Shown: one piece after another, positions 6,199 to 6,236 of the stretch
Position numbering within the stretch: position 1 is the stretch's first letter
How the letters are laid out: each line of letters begins with the position of its first letter
Source of the DNA: an uncultured Flavobacteriales bacterium
GTDB lineage: Bacteria > Bacteroidota > Bacteroidia > Flavobacteriales_D > Sanyastnellaceae
Direction of reading: 5' to 3'
Assembly (NCBI GenBank): GCA_938003665.1
Contig: CALKYI010000459.1
Span: forward strand, 1 to 6,236
DNA length: 6,236 nt
Program-made: the position numbers and the translations under genes
Notes under the pieces: model-generated
The model's input: the letters and a program-made list of their open reading frames with translations, nothing else
Database searches by the model: none
Told to the model about the DNA's origin: nothing

Positions 6199-6236
6199 AT
6201 GGAACAGCACAGAAATCGGCTCAATGAATTGCGCGA
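6199..6236 (+). CDS. Start of a divergent gene of unknown product (3' end outside window)
   Basis: An ATG at 6199 opens a frame that stays open to the right edge, reading MEQHRNRLNELR for the 12 complete codons. An in-frame TAG at 6187-6189 lies upstream with no other start between, so if the gene is real this is its first possible start. Support comes from the divergent position next to aspS, an exact -7 box just upstream, and a plausible charged helical N-terminus. Twelve residues are too few to name a product, and a chance open frame of this length is possible. Confidence 0.45.
   Translation, partial: MEQHRNRLNELR

Overview
This window most likely comes from a GC-rich member of the Bacteroidota (Flavobacteriales or a relative). 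Three kinds of evidence point there. The aspartyl- and tryptophanyl-tRNA synthetases have Bacteroidota-like N-termini. A bacilliredoxin with a Cys-Gly-Cys active site implies a bacillithiol-using organism. None of the five readable minus-strand starts has a well-placed Shine-Dalgarno sequence, while exact TAnnTTTG boxes (the -7 element of the Bacteroidota primary sigma factor) sit just upstream of several genes. The phylum call is inference; the species cannot be named from this sequence.

Layout: nearly everything is on the minus strand, so transcription runs right to left. At the right edge an 86-bp divergent spacer separates aspS from the first 12 codons of a plus-strand gene that runs out of the window. 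Going leftward, the order is aspS (aspartyl-tRNA synthetase), a small bacilliredoxin of the BrxA/BrxB family, a 718-residue Trp-rich multi-pass membrane protein that looks like a GT-C type glycosyltransferase, and trpS (tryptophanyl-tRNA synthetase). Last comes the 5' part of an exported MuiA-like DUF4140/DUF4139 protein, cut by the left edge. Gaps between these genes are 36, 9, 11 and 57 bp, so they probably form one transcription unit, with a possible extra promoter in front of trpS. No stretch over 300 bp lacks a gene.

Functional reading: two genes charge tRNAs, one handles protein thiol redox, and two concern the envelope (a probable glycosyltransferase and an exported protein of unknown role). 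I see no mobile element, CRISPR array, RNA gene, phage gene or defence system. The most interesting points are the unrecognised membrane protein, its extreme tryptophan content directly upstream of trpS, and the start-proximal promoter boxes, including a back-to-back pair at the right edge. The rest is ordinary housekeeping DNA.
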